Below, one piece after another: positions 5,717-6,330 of a DNA stretch of 6,330 nucleotides. The stretch spans positions 1 to 6,330 of the forward strand of contig NZ_JOEZ01000077.1 of the NCBI RefSeq assembly GCF_000721175.1. Direction: 5' to 3'. A program made the translations under genes and the position numbers. The stretch is from Streptomyces anulatus (GTDB taxonomy: Bacteria; Actinomycetota; Actinomycetes; Streptomycetales; Streptomycetaceae). The notes under the pieces are model-generated. The model was not told the origin of the DNA. It was given only the letters and a program-made list of their open reading frames with translations, and ran no database searches. How positions within the stretch are numbered: the stretch's first letter is position 1; the number at the start of each line of letters is the position of its first letter.

Positions 5717-6235
5717 ATGCCCCGCACCATGTCCGTAGCGCACAGCATCATCATCGACGCCACCCCGGTGCAGGTCTACGAACAGCTCAGCGACCCCACG
5801 GCGATGGGGCGTTGGAGCCCCGAGAACCGAGGCGCGACCGTGCGCGGCGACCGGCGCGGCGCGTACGTCGGCATGGTCTTCGAGGGCCGGAACAAGCGCG
5901 GCGCGGCACGCTGGACGACACGGTGCACGGTGACGGCGGCCGATCCCGGCGAGCGTTTCGCCTTCCGGGTGCACGCGATCGGTCTGCGGCGCCCTCTGCT
6001 CCCGGGACCGATCGCCACCTGGGAGTACCGCTTCGAGGCGGTGGACGGCGCGACCCGGGTCACAGAGACCTGGACCGACGACCGGCGTCGCTGGCCGGAC
6101 TTCGTCGCCAACGTCTTCGACCGCGTCGCGACCGGCGGTAAGACGTTCGCGCAGTTCCAGGGCGGCAACATCCGTACGACGCTGAAGCGGCTCAAGGCGG
6201 CGCTGGAAGCAGACGCCCGGGGAACCGGAAACTAG
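5717..6235 (+). CDS. SRPBCC-fold (START/polyketide-cyclase-like) protein
   Basis: This 172-residue protein belongs to the SRPBCC superfamily, whose members bind hydrophobic ligands in a deep cavity inside a helix-grip fold. The first strand and helix read [21 protein letters not shown] (residues 6-26), followed by [11 protein letters not shown] (30-40), the motif of a common actinobacterial subgroup. Later strands include [21 protein letters not shown] (52-72) and [20 protein letters not shown] (100-119). The long C-terminal helix runs from about residue 142 ([20 protein letters not shown]). I chose ATG 5717 because AAGGAG (5704-5709) lies 7 nt upstream. The ligand is unknown. The stop codon TAG (6233-6235) sits at the start of an A+T-rich stretch that may be the end of an insertion sequence, so the last few residues could be altered. 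Confidence 0.85.
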   Translation: MPRTMSVAHSIIIDATPVQVYEQLSDPTAMGRWSPENRGATVRGDRRGAYVGMVFEGRNKRGAARWTTRCTVTAADPGERFAFRVHAIGLRRPLLPGPIATWEYRFEAVDGATRVTETWTDDRRRWPDFVANVFDRVATGGKTFAQFQGGNIRTTLKRLKAALEADARGTGN

Positions 6236-6330
6236 TCTTCTGAGTCAGGAATTCTGTTCAGATGTATAAGCTTGCTTCATGGCACGGACGGGGCGGCCGA
6301 AGGCCGAGTTGAGACTGTCGGACGAGGAAC
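6233..6330 (+). mobile_element. Left end of an IS630-family insertion sequence (runs off the window)
   Basis: From about 6231 to 6278 the DNA falls to about 40% G+C in an otherwise very G+C-rich window, and the next codons encode an IS630-type transposase N-terminus. IS630 elements insert at TA dinucleotides. A TA occurs at 6233-6234, inside the stop codon of the upstream gene, and is a plausible target site. The exact left terminus cannot be fixed because the right end lies outside the window. Confidence 0.6.
6279..6330 (+). CDS. IS630-family transposase, N-terminal 17 codons only
   Basis: The visible translation MARTGRPKAELRLSDEE matches the start of actinobacterial IS630-family transposases, where it precedes a helix-turn-helix DNA-binding domain. 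The catalytic DDE domain lies beyond the window, so intactness cannot be judged. No SD precedes ATG 6279. TATAAG (6265-6270) could be a -10 element giving a leader of only a few bases, so a leaderless message is possible. Confidence 0.75.
   Translation, partial: MARTGRPKAELRLSDEE

Overview
This window looks like chromosomal DNA from a streptomycete-like actinomycete. The base composition is strongly G+C-rich, third codon positions are mostly G/C, Shine-Dalgarno sites are AGGAGG-like, and almost every recognisable protein resembles Streptomyces families. No rRNA, tRNA or CRISPR array was seen.

Layout from left to right. Bases 1-459 have no confident gene. They hold a hairpin at 45-67 and one weak candidate, a 32-residue minus-strand ORF with a very strong ribosome binding site (191-289). 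At 460-654 is a small lysine-rich protein of the MT0933/Rv0909 antitoxin-like family. It is followed by two strong inverted repeats, the second with a perfect 22-bp stem. At 882-2489 is the most notable gene: a single protein that joins an ECF-type sigma factor, a zinc-finger (HxxxCxxC) segment like those of anti-sigma factors, a transmembrane helix, a Pro/Ser/Thr/Ala linker and a C-terminal CAP (YkwD/SCP-like) domain. Five 9-bp tandem repeats (2495-2539) then lead into an apparently leaderless VOC/glyoxalase-like gene (2556-2933).

A perfect 12-bp-stem hairpin at 2967-2998 separates this from a convergent minus-strand operon. The operon contains ctaD (cytochrome c oxidase subunit I, 3423-5026) and a small C-terminally membrane-anchored protein (3040-3381). 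The ctaD gene is broken. Its first 36 codons are fused out of frame to the segment that begins near transmembrane helix II, so roughly 40 codons including helix I are missing, while every heme, copper and proton-channel residue looked for downstream is intact.

On the plus strand, divergent from ctaD, lies a 162-codon ORF (5145-5633) whose C-terminal half resembles the C-terminal part of AmaP, the membrane anchor of Asp23/Gls24 proteins. It seems to lack the usual N-terminal membrane helices. An intact SRPBCC-fold protein follows (5717-6235). The window ends in the first 17 codons of an IS630-family transposase (from 6279), preceded by a sharply A+T-rich stretch that is probably the left end of the insertion sequence.

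Overall this is an accessory-type region. It has a membrane-tethered sigma factor, a probably redundant oxidase subunit that is decaying, a probable remnant gene and a mobile element. Apart from the ctaD operon, the genes do not form an obvious shared pathway.
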